The notes: generated from the letters alone by a model not told the origin. Shown: positions 10,026 to 19,759, counted from the first letter of the stretch. The stretch: 64,000 nt of DNA from Draconibacterium sediminis (GCF_000949475.1 NZ_JRHC01000005.1:1-64000), one strand, 5' to 3'. Made by a program: numbers and translations.

Positions 10026-10033
10026 TATCTTTG
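10026..10033 (+). promoter_or_regulatory. Candidate -7 box for purH
   Basis: TATCTTTG matches TAnnTTTG and ends 25 bases before the purH ATG. A TTTG at 9994-9997 is too far upstream (28-base spacing) to be a confident -33 element. Confidence 0.45.
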
Positions 10034-10058
10034 CAAGCGAATTTGAAAAATCCAATAA

Positions 10059-11651
10059 ATGGCTGATAATAAAAAAATTAAGACTGCTCTGGTTTCAGTC
10101 TTTCACAAAGAAAATTTAGATAAGATTGTTACAAAACTAAACGACTTGGGTGTTAAGATTTTAAGTACAGGTGGTACAAAAAGTTTTATCGAGTCGTTGG
10201 GTGTTGAGGTTACTGCAGTTGAAAGTTTAACCGGTTACCCGTCGATTTTGGGCGGACGCGTAAAAACGTTGCATCCAAAAGTGTTTGGCGGAATTTTATC
10301 ACGTCGCGACAACCAGGGCGATGTAAGCCAGTTAACAGAATACGAAATCCCGGAGATCGACCTAGTAATTGTTGATCTGTATCCGTTTGAAGATACAGTG
10401 GCCTCGGGAGCCGAAGAACAGGATATTATTGAAAAAATAGATATAGGTGGAATTTCATTGATTCGTGCCGCTGCCAAAAACTTTAAAGATGTGGTGATCG
10501 TTCCTTCGCAAAACGAATATCAGCCACTTCTTGAAAAACTGGAAGCCAACAATGGCGAATTTAGTTTGGAAGACCGTAAATGGTTTGCCGGAAAAGCATT
10601 TGGTGTTTCGTCGCATTACGATGCTGCAATTTTTAGCTATTTCAACGAAGGTGTTGATGCCGGAACAGAGCGCATTAGCCTGAACGATGGTGATGTTTTA
10701 CGTTACGGAGAAAATCCACACCAGGCAGCTACATTCTTTAAATTCAATAACGTTGCCAAAGGTGCAGGCCTTGCCAATGCTCAGGTACTTCAGGGAAAAG
10801 CATTATCATACAACAATATGCTGGATGCCGATGCAGCCTGGAAATCAGCCAGCGACGCTTATCACTCGGTTACACATCTTGAAAATAAAGTGGCCGTTTC
10901 GGTTATTAAACACCTAAATCCTTGTGGTTTGGCAGTAACCGACAGCATTATGGAATCGTTGGAACTGGCCTGGGCCGGTGACCCAATCAGCGCCTTTGGC
11001 GGAATTATTTGTTTTACAGAAACCGTTACCCAGGAAGTAGCTGAATGGTTTGGTAAAAAATTCATCGAAATTATTATCGCTCCTGCATATACCGACGAGG
11101 CACTGGAGGTTTTAGCCAAGAAGAAAAATCTTCGTGTTTTGGTAACACCGGTTCGCCCAATGGTGGCAGGAGAAAAATTATACCGTTCGATTAGCGGTGG
11201 TATGCTGGTTCAGGATGAAGATGAAGGTTTGGATACAGAATTCAAAACAGTAACCAAAAAAGAATTTGAAGCCTCGAAAATGAACCTGGCCAAATTCGGT
11301 TCAATCGCTTGTAAACATTTAAAAAGTAACGCCATTGCAGTAGTTACCGAGAATGAAAACGGAGCATTCTGGTTAACCGGAGCAGGAATGGGGCAGCCAA
11401 ACCGCTTAGACAGTTTACGCTACCTTACCATGCCGCGTTTCGACCTGAAAGGTGGATTGGATATCGAAAAATCGGTACTGATTTCGGATGCTTTCTTCCC
11501 GTTCCGCGACAGCATTGAGGCAGCCAACGAATACGGAGTAAAATACATCATCGAGCCGGGTGGAAGCATCCGCGACGAAGAGGTGATCGACGCTTGTAAC
11601 GAATTTGGCATTGCCATGGCATTTACAGGCCGCAGACATTTCAGACATTAA
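10059..11651 (+). CDS. purH: Bifunctional AICAR transformylase / IMP cyclohydrolase PurH
   Basis: 530-residue enzyme for the last two steps of de novo IMP synthesis. The N-terminal MGS-like IMP cyclohydrolase domain (about 1-200) has LSTGGTKSF and the GGRVKTLHPKVFGGIL block. The C-terminal transformylase domain has RYGENPHQAA and the catalytic KHLNPCG, where Lys-His serve the formyl transfer from 10-formyl-THF. The protein is full length, slightly longer than the usual roughly 510. It is followed 46 bases later by mreB on the same strand. Confidence 0.97.
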   Translation: MADNKKIKTALVSVFHKENLDKIVTKLNDLGVKILSTGGTKSFIESLGVEVTAVESLTGYPSILGGRVKTLHPKVFGGILSRRDNQGDVSQLTEYEIPEIDLVIVDLYPFEDTVASGAEEQDIIEKIDIGGISLIRAAAKNFKDVVIVPSQNEYQPLLEKLEANNGEFSLEDRKWFAGKAFGVSSHYDAAIFSYFNEGVDAGTERISLNDGDVLRYGENPHQAATFFKFNNVAKGAGLANAQVLQGKALSYNNMLDADAAWKSASDAYHSVTHLENKVAVSVIKHLNPCGLAVTDSIMESLELAWAGDPISAFGGIICFTETVTQEVAEWFGKKFIEIIIAPAYTDEALEVLAKKKNLRVLVTPVRPMVAGEKLYRSISGGMLVQDEDEGLDTEFKTVTKKEFEASKMNLAKFGSIACKHLKSNAIAVVTENENGAFWLTGAGMGQPNRLDSLRYLTMPRFDLKGGLDIEKSVLISDAFFPFRDSIEAANEYGVKYIIEPGGSIRDEEVIDACNEFGIAMAFTGRRHFRH

Positions 11652-11697
11652 TAAATAAAATTATCTTTATAGCACTAGATACAAAGCAAATTAATTT

Positions 11698-12720
11698 ATG
11701 GGCTTATTTTCATTTTTAACGCAGGAGATAGCAATTGACCTTGGAACGGCCAATACTATTATCATCCATAATGATAAAATTGTAGTGGACGAACCTTCGA
11801 TTGTAGCCATCGATATGAAAACCGAAAAGATGGTTGCCATTGGAGAGAAAGCCAGGCAAATGCAGGGGAAGACGCACGCAAATTTAAAGACGATCAGACC
11901 GTTACGCGACGGTGTAATTGCCGACTTTAATGCTGCGGAGCAGATGATCAGGGGGATGATTAAAATGATTAACCCGAAGTCGAGGATGTTTTCTCCGGCT
12001 TTAAAAATGGTAATTTGTATCCCTTCAGGAAGTACCGAAGTTGAAATTCGTGCGGTACGCGACTCGTCGGAACATGCCGGCGGACGCGAGGTGTACATGG
12101 TTTACGAACCACTGGCCGCCGCAATTGGTATCGGGTTAGATGTGGAAGCACCTGAAGGAAACATGGTAGTGGATATAGGTGGTGGTACTACCGAGATTGC
12201 AGTTATCTCTCTCGGTGGTATTGTTACCAACAAATCAATCCGTATTGCCGGCGACGATCTTACCGCCGACATTATGGAATATATGCGTCATCAACACAAT
12301 ATTAAAATTGGTGAACGTACAGCAGAGGAAATAAAAATTCATGTTGGTTCGGCTTTATCACAGCTAAAAGAACCACCACCGGATTATGTAGTTCAGGGGC
12401 CAAACCAAATGACTGCATTACCAATTGAGGTGCCGGTTTCGTACCAGGAAATTGCACATTGCCTGGAAAAATCGATCTCGAAAATTGAAACTGCGGTGTT
12501 GAGTGCTTTGGAGCAAACACCTCCGGAGTTGTATGCCGATATTGTGGTTAAAGGAATTTGGCTGGCAGGCGGTGGCGCCTTGTTAAAAGGCCTTGACAAA
12601 CGACTGACCGACAAAATTGGTATTCCGTTCCACATTGCAGAAGATCCGTTACGTGCGGTGGTAAGAGGTACCGGTATTGCCCTGAAAAATGTTGAAAACT
12701 TCTCATTCCTTATCCGATAA
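11698..12720 (+). CDS. mreB: Rod shape-determining protein MreB
   Basis: 340-residue bacterial actin. It has the ATP-binding phosphate loops IDLGTANT (about residues 13-20) and DIGGGTTEIAV (about 159-169), the connecting region EPLAAAIG, and the adenosine motif LAGGGALL near 293-300. MreB forms filaments under the inner membrane and directs the elongasome. It starts a five-gene cluster (mreB, mreC, mreD, mrdA, rodA) read in one direction. A weak -7-like TATCTTTA sits at about 11662, but the cluster may also be transcribed from purH. Confidence 0.97.
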   Translation: MGLFSFLTQEIAIDLGTANTIIIHNDKIVVDEPSIVAIDMKTEKMVAIGEKARQMQGKTHANLKTIRPLRDGVIADFNAAEQMIRGMIKMINPKSRMFSPALKMVICIPSGSTEVEIRAVRDSSEHAGGREVYMVYEPLAAAIGIGLDVEAPEGNMVVDIGGGTTEIAVISLGGIVTNKSIRIAGDDLTADIMEYMRHQHNIKIGERTAEEIKIHVGSALSQLKEPPPDYVVQGPNQMTALPIEVPVSYQEIAHCLEKSISKIETAVLSALEQTPPELYADIVVKGIWLAGGGALLKGLDKRLTDKIGIPFHIAEDPLRAVVRGTGIALKNVENFSFLIR

Positions 12721-12739
12721 CAGAAAGTTAAAAATATAA

Positions 12740-13588
12740 ATGCGCAGTCTCCTTCGATTCCTGGTAAGAAATTTTGCGTTTCTACTGTTTCTTTTTTTAG
12801 AAGCGGTTTCGTTGGTGCTGGTATTTAACTACAATAGTTTTCAGCGGTCGCGTTTTCTGAATTCAGCCAATTATATTTCGGCCAGTTTTTACAATGCCAC
12901 AAGTTCGGTATTTCAGTATTTCGAACTGGCACGCGTAAATAAAGAGCTGGCAAACGAAAATGCTTATCTTCGGTCGGTGCTCGATGAAGGTACATTGGAG
13001 GAAATATCAGTATCAGATTCGATAATAACTACGTTTGAACTGTCCGATTCAAATTTTGTGTTCAGGGCAGCGCGTATTATTAATAATTCGGCCAATAAGC
13101 AGCAGAATTATATTACGCTAAATAAAGGTCTCGAAGACGGAATAAAAGCCGATCAGGGGATTCTGTCGCCTCAAGGAGTGGTTGGGGTGGTTACCAGTGT
13201 TTCAAATTCCTATGCTTCGGGTTTGTCGTTGCTTAATCCGCGATGGAGCATTTCAGCAAAACTCAAAAACTCGGGCTATTACGGTTCGTTGCGCTGGGAC
13301 GGACAGAATTACCGTCAGGCCGATTTGCTCGAAATTCCAATTCACGTAAATCTGGCAAAAGGAGATACGGTGGTAACAAGTGGTTATTCATCTATTTTCC
13401 CTGAAGGATTACTGATTGGTACGATTTTATCGTTTGATAAACCACAGGGCGAAAATTACTACAATATAAATGTGAAGCTGGCTGTCGATTTTAAATCGAT
13501 ACGTTATGTGCATGTAATCGAAAATGTGAAAAAAGAGGAGTTAAAAACTCTGGAGAATGAAGTATTAGATGGGGCGGGAAATAATTAA
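12740..13588 (+). CDS. mreC: Rod shape-determining protein MreC
   Basis: 282-residue periplasmic scaffold of the elongasome. It has a short cytosolic start, one membrane helix at about 10-30, a short coiled-coil (about 60-80, ARVNKELANENAYLRSVL) and the two beta-barrel MreC domain. The domain is recognised by YITLNKGLEDGIKADQGI and the later GVVGVV and VTSGYSSIFPEGLLIG blocks. MreC dimers activate PBP2. It begins 20 bases after mreB and overlaps mreD by 20 bases, which suggests translational coupling. Confidence 0.93.
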   Translation: MRSLLRFLVRNFAFLLFLFLEAVSLVLVFNYNSFQRSRFLNSANYISASFYNATSSVFQYFELARVNKELANENAYLRSVLDEGTLEEISVSDSIITTFELSDSNFVFRAARIINNSANKQQNYITLNKGLEDGIKADQGILSPQGVVGVVTSVSNSYASGLSLLNPRWSISAKLKNSGYYGSLRWDGQNYRQADLLEIPIHVNLAKGDTVVTSGYSSIFPEGLLIGTILSFDKPQGENYYNINVKLAVDFKSIRYVHVIENVKKEELKTLENEVLDGAGNN

Positions 13589-14072
13589 ATATGCAATAAT
13601 GTTTATTGTGCTTGTGCTTACGCAAGTACTGTTTTTAAACCAGGTGCAGGTTAGTGGGTTTGTAAATCCATATATCTACATCTTGTTTATTATGCTGCTT
13701 CCGGTAAATACACCACGGTATGTGCTTCTTTTGGGCGGATTTTTCATCGGCCTCAGTATCGATATCTTCTCCAATACTCTGGGTGTTCATGCTTTTGCCT
13801 CGGTGTTTATTGCTTTTTTGCGTCCGCCTATCATCAGGTCTATTACCAGCCGCGAAGAGGACATGGCAGATTACCCGGGATTGGCTCAAAACGGTTTGGG
13901 CTGGTTTCTGTATTACACGGCAGTAATGGTGTTCCTGCATCATTTGGCACTATTCTTTGTCGAAGTATTTACTTTCGCTGATATTTTAGGAACCCTATAT
14001 CGTATCGTTTTAAGTTCCTTGTTTTCAATTTTTGTTATAGTTTTAAGCCAGTTTATTGTATTTCGCGATTAA
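13569..14072 (+). CDS. mreD: Rod shape-determining protein MreD
   Basis: 167-residue inner-membrane protein with five predicted hydrophobic helices, conserved only weakly by sequence but identified by size, topology and position between mreC and mrdA. The NPYIYILFIMLLP segment and the GLSIDIFSNTLGVHAFASVF segment are typical of MreD in this phylum. It partners MreC at the membrane. Its start codon lies inside mreC, 20 bases before the mreC stop. A 94-base gap separates it from mrdA. Confidence 0.88.
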   Translation: MGREIIKYAIMFIVLVLTQVLFLNQVQVSGFVNPYIYILFIMLLPVNTPRYVLLLGGFFIGLSIDIFSNTLGVHAFASVFIAFLRPPIIRSITSREEDMADYPGLAQNGLGWFLYYTAVMVFLHHLALFFVEVFTFADILGTLYRIVLSSLFSIFVIVLSQFIVFRD

Positions 14073-14166
14073 CAGAAGTCGAAAGAAGGGTACTTAATTT
14101 GAATTTTTAGATAGAATGGCAGCTTTTTGTTGCTGGTAGTCAGAACTTATTACAGGCAGGTAATAC

Positions 14167-15984
14167 ATGAACAATTTGTCGAAACGAAGTTATATTGTTG
14201 CAGCCATTTTTGTGGTGGTTGGATTGATTTATATTATCGATCTGTTCCGCCTTCAGGTAATGGATTCTGATTATAAACAATCTGCCACTAACCAGGTTTT
14301 ACGCGAAGTTGTTCAGTATCCGGCACGCGGACTGGTGTACGACCGTAATGGCGAGTTGCTGGTGTACAATACAACGGCCTACGATCTGATGATTACACCA
14401 CGCGAAGTAGGCGAATTCGATACCCTTTTACTTTGTAATTTACTTGATATTACCCGCCCAGATCTTGAAGAGGGAATTGCCAAAGCCAAAAATTATTCAA
14501 GCTATAAACCATCGGTTTTAATCAAACAGATATCGCCTGAAAGTTTTGCCTTGTTACAGGAACAGTTGTATAAGTTTAAAGGGTTTCACTCGCAAACCAG
14601 AACATTACGTGAATATTCATACCCGGTTGCAGCCCACGTTTTAGGTTACGTAGGCGAAGTTAATGCTTCCGACATAAAACGGGATACCTACTATAAATCG
14701 GGCGACTATATTGGGCAAAGTGGGGTCGAAAGAACCTACGAAAAGCAGCTTCGCGGCGTAAAAGGTGTAAAAAAAATAATGGTTGACGTGCACAACCGCA
14801 ACCAGGGCTCATACCTGAACGGAGCAGAAGATAAACCGGCCGAAATAGGTAAAAACCTTGTATCGACAATTGATATTGATTTGCAGCTTTATGCCGAAGA
14901 ACTTTTTCAGAATAAAAAAGGAGCTGTAGTGGCGATTGAACCAAAAACAGGCGAAATTCTTGCCATGTTGAGTGCCCCGACTTACGATCCGGGTTTGCTG
15001 GTGGGACGGGTTCGGGGAAAAAACTTTAGCCAGCTGCAAAACGATACCTTAATGCCTTTGTTTGATCGCTCGTTGCAAGCGCGTTATCCGCCGGGGTCAA
15101 CATTTAAGCCTTTCAACATTTTAATTGGCTTGCAGGAAGGTGCAATCAACAATGCCACAAGGATTGTTTGTAACGGCAGGTCTTCCAGTCCAATCAAGTG
15201 TACTCATAATCATATTTCGCCGGCCAGTGTTATCGATGCGGTGCGCGAATCGTGTAACCCGTTTTTGTGGAATACATTCCGAAGTACGATCAATAAATAT
15301 CCAACCACAGCTGTCGGTTTTCATGTGTGGAGTGAGTATGTAAAACGTTTTGGACTGGGGCAAAGAGTAAGTACCGAGTTTTATAACGAAAATCCGGGAC
15401 TGCGACCAACAGTAGAATATTACAATAGGGTACATAAGGGAGATTGGTGGCAGGCACTCACCGTACGATCGCTGGCAATCGGGCAGGGAGAGTTGGGAAC
15501 AACTCCACTGCAAATGGCCAATCTGGCAGCTATTCTGGCCAACAGAGGCTACTATTATCAACCGCATATTATTAAGGAGGTTGAAAATGATACGGTACAA
15601 AGTAGTTTTTCGGTTAAACACGAAACCGGAATTGACGCCCAATATTTCGAGCCAGTTTACGAGGGTATGCGACAGGTTACCATTGCACGTTTAAACCGTT
15701 CTGTTCCCGGAATTAGTTATTGTGGAAAGACGGGAACCATTGAAAACAACCAGGGAATCGATCATGGCGCGTACATGGCTTTTGCACCTGCTGACGATCC
15801 GAAAATTGCACTTTGTGTATATGTTGAGCATAGTAAATGGGGAGCAAGTTATGCGGCGCCTATTGCAAGCTTACTGATTGAAAAGTACCTGAACGATAGT
15901 ATTGCCGATAACCGGCTTATATACGAAAAACAAATGATGGAGGCTGTTTTAACAGATCCGCACAACCCGGAATTAGCAGATTAA
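14167..15984 (+). CDS. mrdA: Penicillin-binding protein 2, elongation-specific transpeptidase
   Basis: 605-residue class B PBP anchored by one membrane helix (about 8-28). The dimerisation/pedestal domain is followed by a transpeptidase domain with all three active-site motifs: S311-T-F-K314, S362-C-N364 and K521-T-G523. PBP2 crosslinks new glycan made by RodA during elongation and is the target of mecillinam in other bacteria. Its stop overlaps the rodA start by one base (TAATG), so translation is coupled. Confidence 0.96.
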   Translation: MNNLSKRSYIVAAIFVVVGLIYIIDLFRLQVMDSDYKQSATNQVLREVVQYPARGLVYDRNGELLVYNTTAYDLMITPREVGEFDTLLLCNLLDITRPDLEEGIAKAKNYSSYKPSVLIKQISPESFALLQEQLYKFKGFHSQTRTLREYSYPVAAHVLGYVGEVNASDIKRDTYYKSGDYIGQSGVERTYEKQLRGVKGVKKIMVDVHNRNQGSYLNGAEDKPAEIGKNLVSTIDIDLQLYAEELFQNKKGAVVAIEPKTGEILAMLSAPTYDPGLLVGRVRGKNFSQLQNDTLMPLFDRSLQARYPPGSTFKPFNILIGLQEGAINNATRIVCNGRSSSPIKCTHNHISPASVIDAVRESCNPFLWNTFRSTINKYPTTAVGFHVWSEYVKRFGLGQRVSTEFYNENPGLRPTVEYYNRVHKGDWWQALTVRSLAIGQGELGTTPLQMANLAAILANRGYYYQPHIIKEVENDTVQSSFSVKHETGIDAQYFEPVYEGMRQVTIARLNRSVPGISYCGKTGTIENNQGIDHGAYMAFAPADDPKIALCVYVEHSKWGASYAAPIASLLIEKYLNDSIADNRLIYEKQMMEAVLTDPHNPELAD

Positions 15985-17411
15985 TGCCAAGAAGAAATAA
16001 CATATTAGCAAATATTGATTGGTTAACCGTTGGCCTGTATTTATTAATGGTGTTCCTGGGCTGGTTTAATATTTATGCAGCTTTGTACAGCGATGAGCAT
16101 CAAAGCATTTTCGATATTACACAACAATATGGAAAACAGCTGATGTGGATCGGATTCGCAGCCGTATTGGCCTTGATTGTTATGTTGCTGGAGGATAACT
16201 TTTATGTGTTTTTCTCCTACATTATTTATGGTGTATTCATTGTATTACTACTGCTGGTTCCCTTTATCGGGAAAGAAATAAACGGAGCACGATCATGGTA
16301 CGAAATCGGGCCATTCTTATTTCAACCGTCCGAGTTTACAAAATCAGCAACAGCGCTGGCATTGGCACGCTACATGAGCACGCATGGTTTTAAATTGCAA
16401 ACTCCCAAATCGTTACTAACTGTTGCGGCAATTATATTAGGGCCGGTGTTTTTAATTTTGTTGCAGAACGATACCGGCTCGGCATTGGTTTACTTTTCGT
16501 TTGTTTTGGTGTTGTATCGCGAAGGTTTATCGGGCGTGGTACTTTTCTTCGGAACCCTGATAGCACTTCTTTTTGTTTTGGCCCTGGTACTAGCCAATCT
16601 TACCCTGGCATTAATAATGGTTGGTGTGGCTTTAATAATGTACCTGATTTTTAACCCTAAGCTCAAGCAGTTTTTTTATGTGGCTATTATCTATGCCTTG
16701 TCAATAGGCTTTTTTGTTCTTTTAAACTTTGTGGTTAAGACTTCATTCGAGCTGGCACAATTTATACTCACCGGAGCTGTTGTGGGCTCAATAATTGTGT
16801 TGTACCAAAGTGTTCGGAACAAACTCCCGAATTATACAAAGATTGCAATCGTATTTATTGGTTCCATATTATTCACCATTTCGGTTGATTACGGTTTCGA
16901 GAACTTGTTAGAACCGCACCACCAGGTACGTATAAACGAACTGCTGGGAATTGAATCGAATCCGCAGGGTGCCGGCTACCACGTAAATCAGAGTAAAATT
17001 GCTATCGGTTCAGGAGGTATGTGGGGTAAAGGTTATCTGCAAGGAACACAAACCAAATTTGATTTTGTACCGGAACAAAGTACCGATTTTATATTTTGTA
17101 CTGTTGGCGAAGAGTGGGGGTTTGTAGGAACGCTGAGCATAATCTTACTATTCTTGGTTTTCTTTATGCGCCTTATCTGGCTTGCTGAGCGGCAACGGTC
17201 AACATTCTCGCGTATTTATGGCTATTCGGTGGCAGTAATCCTCTTTTTCCATTTTATGGTAAACATTGGAATGACCATTGGCATGATGCCCGTTATTGGT
17301 ATACCACTTCCATTCTTTAGTTACGGGGGATCTTCGTTGTGGTCGTTTACAATCTTATTGTTTATATTTATTCGGCTGGATGCCAGTCGTTTAGAAAAAC
17401 TTTCTGGTTAG
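15984..17411 (+). CDS. rodA: Peptidoglycan glycosyltransferase RodA (SEDS), with extra membrane block
   Basis: 475-residue SEDS polymerase that extends glycan strands from lipid II with PBP2. It carries GARSWYEIGPFLFQPSEFTK (about 100-120), LLQNDTGSALVYF (about 160), GAGYHVNQSKIAIGSGG near 330-345 and the C-terminal GIPLPFFSYGGSS. It is longer than E. coli RodA (370) because about 100 residues of extra hydrophobic segments (about 190-290) lie between the NDTGSA helix and the large periplasmic loop. Such enlarged RodA forms are, as I recall, usual in Bacteroidota. It ends the mre cluster. Confidence 0.94.
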   Translation: MPRRNNILANIDWLTVGLYLLMVFLGWFNIYAALYSDEHQSIFDITQQYGKQLMWIGFAAVLALIVMLLEDNFYVFFSYIIYGVFIVLLLLVPFIGKEINGARSWYEIGPFLFQPSEFTKSATALALARYMSTHGFKLQTPKSLLTVAAIILGPVFLILLQNDTGSALVYFSFVLVLYREGLSGVVLFFGTLIALLFVLALVLANLTLALIMVGVALIMYLIFNPKLKQFFYVAIIYALSIGFFVLLNFVVKTSFELAQFILTGAVVGSIIVLYQSVRNKLPNYTKIAIVFIGSILFTISVDYGFENLLEPHHQVRINELLGIESNPQGAGYHVNQSKIAIGSGGMWGKGYLQGTQTKFDFVPEQSTDFIFCTVGEEWGFVGTLSIILLFLVFFMRLIWLAERQRSTFSRIYGYSVAVILFFHFMVNIGMTIGMMPVIGIPLPFFSYGGSSLWSFTILLFIFIRLDASRLEKLSG

Positions 17412-17467
17412 CGTTGTTGCTACTTTTACAGATTCTTTAAAACATTTTTTTACTACCCCCATTTTTA

Positions 17468-17475
17468 TACCTTTG
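17468..17475 (+). promoter_or_regulatory. Candidate -7 box for the KamA-like gene
   Basis: TACCTTTG matches TAnnTTTG. If used, transcription would start near 17482 and leave a leader of about 190 bases before the ATG at 17676. No clear TTTG is seen 19-21 bases upstream. Confidence 0.4.
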
Positions 17476-17675
17476 TGGGGCTTTAAAAAAATCGGAAGAA
17501 TTTCTTTACAGAAATTTATCAATAAAGGGAAAAACAGACAGTAAAAATTAACATAGTTCTTTAATATCCTATGGGAGGAAGAACCGCAGATTTATTCGGG
17601 TAGCGAGTACTTAGACTTGTGCGTTCACTTTTGCAGATCGACTTGCATGCGATCCCATTAAAAAATTTTAATGAG

Positions 17676-18971
17676 ATGATTTATAAACCTTATTCTCTTC
17701 ACAACTTTAGGCAAATTCCGCAGATGGAGTTTCTTTCGGAAGAACAGAAACTGGAAATTGAGGTGGTTGGAACGGTTTTGCCATTTAAAACTGATAATTA
17801 TGTAGTTGATGAGTTGATCGACTGGAATAATTTTGAACGCGATCCGTTTTTTATTCTCAATTTTCCGCAACGAGAAATGCTTGATAAAGCCACTTTTAAT
17901 AAAATGGCTTCGTTAATTACGGGTAATGCTCCCCGAAAAACCATTCAGGAAGAAGTTAATAAAATCAGGTTACGGCTTAACCCAAACCCGGCCGGACAGG
18001 AAAGTAACGTACCCGTTTTTAACGGAAAAAAACTAAGCGGGATACAACATAAATACCGCGAAACCATGTTGTTTTTTCCTACCCAGGGGCAAACCTGCCA
18101 CGCTTATTGTACATTTTGTTTTCGTTGGCCGCAGTTTGCGCTAAACGACTTTAAATTTGCCATGAAAGAGGCAGATACGTTGGTAGAATACATAAAAGCC
18201 AACCCGCACATTAGCGACGTATTGTTTACCGGTGGCGATCCGGCGGTAATGAAAACCAAATTTTTCGAGGCTTACTTTAATGCTTTGCTCGATGCCGATA
18301 TCCCGCACCTGCGTAATATTCGTATCGGAACAAAATCGTTGGCTTACTGGCCGTACCGCTATACAACCGACGATGATGCGGATGATTTAATCCGGCTATT
18401 CGAGAAAGTGAAAAAGCGCGGAATCAACATTGCTCTGATGGCTCACTTTAATCATCCGGGAGAATTAAAAACAGAGGCTGTTCAAAAGGCCGTAAAACGA
18501 CTGATAAGTGCCGGAGTACAGATTCGTTCACAATCGCCTTTATTACATCATATAAACGATAATAGCAACGTATGGGCCGAAAACTGGAGAGAACAGGTTA
18601 AACTGGGAATCATTCCTTATTACATGTTTATCGCGCGCAATACAGGTGCTCAGGATTATTTTGCGGTTACGCTCGACAGGGCCTGGAAAATTTTCAAAAG
18701 TGCGTATAATCAGGTTAGTGGAGTTTGCCGCACGGTTAAAGGGCCCAGCATGTCGTGCAACCCGGGGAAAGTGCAAATTGTTGGTGTTAGCGAAGTTGCA
18801 GGAGAAAAAGTATTTGTTTTGAACTTTTTGCAGGGGCGCGATCCAAGTTGGGTAGGTCGTCCGTTTTTTGCCAAATACGATCCGGATGCCATTTGGCTAA
18901 ATGATTTAAAACCGGCTTTGGGCGAGTCGAATTTCTTTTACGAACAAGCCTTCCTTGAATTACTTGCATAA
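17676..18971 (+). CDS. KamA-like radical SAM protein (lysine 2,3-aminomutase family)
   Basis: 431 residues from the ATG at 17676; a longer in-frame reading from GTG at 17619 adds 19 residues without family-like content. The radical SAM cluster motif is C141-x3-C145-x2-C148 (CHAYCTFC), followed by LFTGGDPAVM. A Lys at about 365 in SCNPGKVQIVG sits where KamA family members hold the PLP-linked lysine. Relatives migrate amino groups between carbons 2 and 3 of lysine or similar amino acids. The sequence diverges from characterised KamA and EpmB, so the substrate is open. It is followed by a convergent AcpH gene. Confidence 0.75.
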   Translation: MIYKPYSLHNFRQIPQMEFLSEEQKLEIEVVGTVLPFKTDNYVVDELIDWNNFERDPFFILNFPQREMLDKATFNKMASLITGNAPRKTIQEEVNKIRLRLNPNPAGQESNVPVFNGKKLSGIQHKYRETMLFFPTQGQTCHAYCTFCFRWPQFALNDFKFAMKEADTLVEYIKANPHISDVLFTGGDPAVMKTKFFEAYFNALLDADIPHLRNIRIGTKSLAYWPYRYTTDDDADDLIRLFEKVKKRGINIALMAHFNHPGELKTEAVQKAVKRLISAGVQIRSQSPLLHHINDNSNVWAENWREQVKLGIIPYYMFIARNTGAQDYFAVTLDRAWKIFKSAYNQVSGVCRTVKGPSMSCNPGKVQIVGVSEVAGEKVFVLNFLQGRDPSWVGRPFFAKYDPDAIWLNDLKPALGESNFFYEQAFLELLA

Positions 18972-18984
18972 AAACTATTACCAT

Positions 18985-19599
18985 TCATAGCCCGGTCATC
19001 AGATCGGGCTTTTTAATTTCAATACCTTGCTTTTCTGAAACAAAATCAAGAAGATCAGTAAAAAAGGCCGCGAAATTTATTTCCAGTTCAATGTAATTTT
19101 CCAGTAGTATGCGTTCAACCTCCTCCGATTTTGAAGGCAGGCTGGAATGCTTTCCCATAATTTTTAACGACTGTATAATCCCGTCAACCGAAGCATACGA
19201 AACCAAACGTTTGTGTTGAATAAGGAAGGGCAGGAATCCCTGCACTCTTAAGGGAAGTGTACTAAAGTGGCTGAGTAAAATGGCATGAACCTTTTTGGCA
19301 AAAACCGGCAGGCGAAGTGTGGAATACTGGCTCCAGTTTTTTGCCAGAAAATGATCGTAGATAAAGTCAACTACAATTCCCGAGTACAATCCAAATTCGG
19401 GGCGAAACAGCAAGCGGGCTTCCCGTTGCAACGGGTGCGCGTCGGTAAACGAATCGATTTGCCGATGAAGCAAAATTCCTTTGGCAATTTCTTCTTCATA
19501 CTGCAGGTATTTATTGCCTTTTATGTAATCGCCAATAAAATTTCCAACCAGCATTTTTTCCGATTCGCCCGATAGATGGAGATGTGCTAAATAGTTCAT
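18985..19599 (-). CDS. ACP phosphodiesterase family protein (AcpH/DUF479-like)
   Basis: 204-residue cytosolic protein. It begins NYLAHLHLSG and continues VGNFIGDYIKG and GILLHRQIDSFTDAHP, with VDFIYDHFLAKNW near residue 80-92. These are the conserved blocks of the AcpH family with its metal-binding Asp and His residues. AcpH removes the 4'-phosphopantetheine arm from acyl carrier protein, giving apo-ACP. It is convergent with the KamA-like gene, whose terminator hairpin lies in its last codons. Function is assigned by family, so activity is inferred. Confidence 0.85.
   Translation of the reverse strand: MNYLAHLHLSGESEKMLVGNFIGDYIKGNKYLQYEEEIAKGILLHRQIDSFTDAHPLQREARLLFRPEFGLYSGIVVDFIYDHFLAKNWSQYSTLRLPVFAKKVHAILLSHFSTLPLRVQGFLPFLIQHKRLVSYASVDGIIQSLKIMGKHSSLPSKSEEVERILLENYIELEINFAAFFTDLLDFVSEKQGIEIKKPDLMTGL
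18989..19014 (+). terminator. Rho-independent terminator of the KamA-like gene
   Basis: AGCCCG, ten bases of loop, then CGGGCT followed by TTTTAA. It lies inside the last codons of the convergent AcpH-like gene. Confidence 0.65.
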
Positions 19600-19728
19600 T
19601 GTAAAGAAACAAACGCTTTAATGTAAAAATTGTTTTTTTGCTTCATTTTTTTTGCATGTAAAAACTGTTCATTATCAATTGATTAATCTGTTTTTGCTTT
19701 TAAATTGAAAAAGAGACACATACTGACT

Positions 19729-19759
19729 TTTGATAGCGTTTTATTAATTTTTACATTTG
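19729..19759 (+). promoter_or_regulatory. Promoter TTTG-N19-TACATTTG for the PfkB-family gene
   Basis: TTTG at 19729-19732 and TACATTTG at 19752-19759 are separated by 19 bases, an exact fit to the Bacteroidota housekeeping promoter. Expected transcription start is near 19766, 10 bases before the ATG at 19777. This places the upstream TTG at 19705 outside the transcript. Confidence 0.7.

Noticed and set aside
17619-17675. GTG start extending the KamA-like gene
   Set aside because: Adds 19 residues without family-like content; the ATG at 17676 is as good or better.
17476-17675. Possible riboswitch in the KamA-like leader
   Set aside because: No conserved riboswitch core (lysine, cobalamin, SAM or other) could be recognised, only a 5-bp hairpin near 17636.
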